Positions 6,844 to 7,528 of a stretch of DNA of 7,528 nucleotides are shown piece by piece. The stretch is taken from the NCBI GenBank assembly GCA_021793745.1, contig JAJYSD010000044.1, positions 1 through 7,528 of the forward strand, in the 5' to 3' direction. Below the pieces are notes generated by a model. The model made no database searches. It was not told where the DNA came from and saw nothing but the letters and a program-made list of their open reading frames with translations. The DNA is from Bacillota bacterium. GTDB taxonomy: Bacteria > Bacillota > Bacilli > Thermoactinomycetales > DSM-44946. How positions within the stretch are numbered: the stretch's first letter is position 1; each line of letters starts with the position of its first letter. Made by a program: the position numbers and the translations under genes.

Positions 6844-7527
6844 TCAAAAATCCAGATCTAATCCCTCCAATACATCGTTATTTTTTTCATTTTCCGTCAC
6901 TCCTTCTTGGTCTTTTTCCATAACAGATTTTTCATAAATCTTGAAGAAGGGATAGTACATCAAGATGGCAAGTCCAAGAATGAGCGGAACAAGCAGAACC
7001 GCTTTCCAATCCAACGTAACCAAATATTGAGCGACAGGGGTCGGCATACCTCCAACACTCGCAATCGGTGCTCTTACCCATCCCATGTCAAATATGAAAT
7101 ACGTGAACATACCCAATAGCGGCGTGCCAATGACAAACGGTATAAACAGATATGGATTATAAGCTACGGGAAAACCGTAGACGACGGGTTCAGATATATT
7201 GAAAAATGCAGGTACGATGGTTGCCTTGCCGGTCGCTTTCAGGGTCTTGGATTTGCTGAACAAGGCAAGAATAGCAATCGCCCCGGTCACCCCAGAGCCT
7301 GTGCAGGCCAGAAAGTAACCCCACCAGTTTTCTGTGAAAATAAATTGTGGTACGCCACCAGCCTTAAACGTGGTGGCGTTTTCTGCGAGATAATGGGTCA
7401 TGAAAGGCAATGTGAAACCGACAATGATCGCGTAACCGTTTAACCCCAAAAACCAAAACAGCATCTCAAAGAGGGAAATCAGGAATACGCCCAGATAGCT
7501 GTCGATTCCATCAACCGCTGGAGCAAA
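6844..7527 (-). CDS. PTS EIIC sugar permease, lactose/cellobiose family (partial, C-terminal half)
   Basis: The frame is open to the right edge, so the gene's 5' half is missing; 227 C-terminal residues are visible of the roughly 430-450 usual for this family. EIIC is the membrane channel of the phosphotransferase system, which imports a beta-glucoside or disaccharide and passes it to EIIB for phosphorylation. Numbering from the first visible residue, the family signature is NISEPVVYGFP (110-120), where E113 matches the conserved sugar-binding Glu of NxxEP, followed by NPYLFIPF (124-131) and FDMGWVRAP (146-154). Hydrophobic segments lie near 11-42, 68-90, 124-146 and 175-193. A charged tail rich in Glu and Asn (199-227) ends the protein, with no fused EIIB or EIIA. 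Base composition is clearly lower in GC than the rest of the window, suggesting different ancestry. An internal ATG at 7464 is not the start, because family sequence (FAPAVDGIDSYLGVFLISLF) continues upstream. The sugar cannot be assigned. Confidence 0.9.
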   Translation of the reverse strand, partial: FAPAVDGIDSYLGVFLISLFEMLFWFLGLNGYAIIVGFTLPFMTHYLAENATTFKAGGVPQFIFTENWWGYFLACTGSGVTGAIAILALFSKSKTLKATGKATIVPAFFNISEPVVYGFPVAYNPYLFIPFVIGTPLLGMFTYFIFDMGWVRAPIASVGGMPTPVAQYLVTLDWKAVLLVPLILGLAILMYYPFFKIYEKSVMEKDQEGVTENEKNNDVLEGLDLDF

Positions 7528-7528
7528 C

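Noticed and set aside
6611..6847. Minus-strand 78-codon frame after the PTS gene as a complete gene
   Set aside because: It contains the bidirectional terminator and ends antisense to the lyase. Only its first part is kept as a possible remnant in the findings.

Overview
The window looks like chromosomal DNA from a GC-rich Gram-positive (Bacillota) bacterium. Start codons with AGGAG-type ribosome binding sites, sigma-A-like promoters, stem-plus-U-run terminators and a lactose/cellobiose-family PTS permease all fit this. A thermophilic Bacillales lineage such as Thermoactinomycetaceae is a guess from overall flavour and is not proven. Hand-counted 60-base samples give about 58-62% GC over the first 6.7 kb and about 45-50% from about 6.85 kb to the end.

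Layout. (1) Positions 2-1327, plus strand: the 3' part of a cytoplasmic regulator. It has an N-terminal region of unknown kind, a degenerate GGDEF / GTP cyclohydrolase III-like domain and a C-terminal winged-helix DNA-binding domain. (2) Positions 1328-1735: a convergent intergenic region with one intrinsic terminator for each flanking gene and about 200 bp between them in which I recognise nothing. (3) Positions 1736-2866, minus strand: an enolase-superfamily enzyme of the muconate lactonizing enzyme (MLE) / epimerase type, in which the first lysine of the usual KxK motif is aspartate. (4) Positions 2867-3088: a divergent control region with a promoter candidate for each strand, four degenerate 9-bp repeats and a 7-bp inverted repeat. 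(5) Positions 3089-6688, plus strand: a secreted 1199-residue heparinase II/III-type polysaccharide lyase with a carbohydrate-binding-like insertion inside its C-terminal catalytic region. (6) Positions 6712-6756: a strong terminator, probably bidirectional. (7) Positions 6844-7527, minus strand: the C-terminal half of a PTS EIIC permease, lower in GC and cut by the window edge.

How the genes may work together. The secreted lyase would depolymerise an external acidic polysaccharide by beta-elimination. The PTS permease imports and phosphorylates small sugars, but it points toward the lyase, differs in base composition and has a terminator between, so a shared pathway is only a possibility. 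The enolase-family gene is divergent from the lyase and shares its control region, so co-regulation is possible. Its residues suggest an epimerase, cycloisomerase or dehydratase acting on a carboxylate substrate, not a clear sugar-acid dehydratase. The regulator faces the enolase-family gene and could control it, with no direct evidence.

I see no RNA genes, CRISPR array, insertion sequence or defence system. The most unusual points are the regulator architecture, the split catalytic region of the lyase, the KxK substitution and the repeat-rich divergent promoter.
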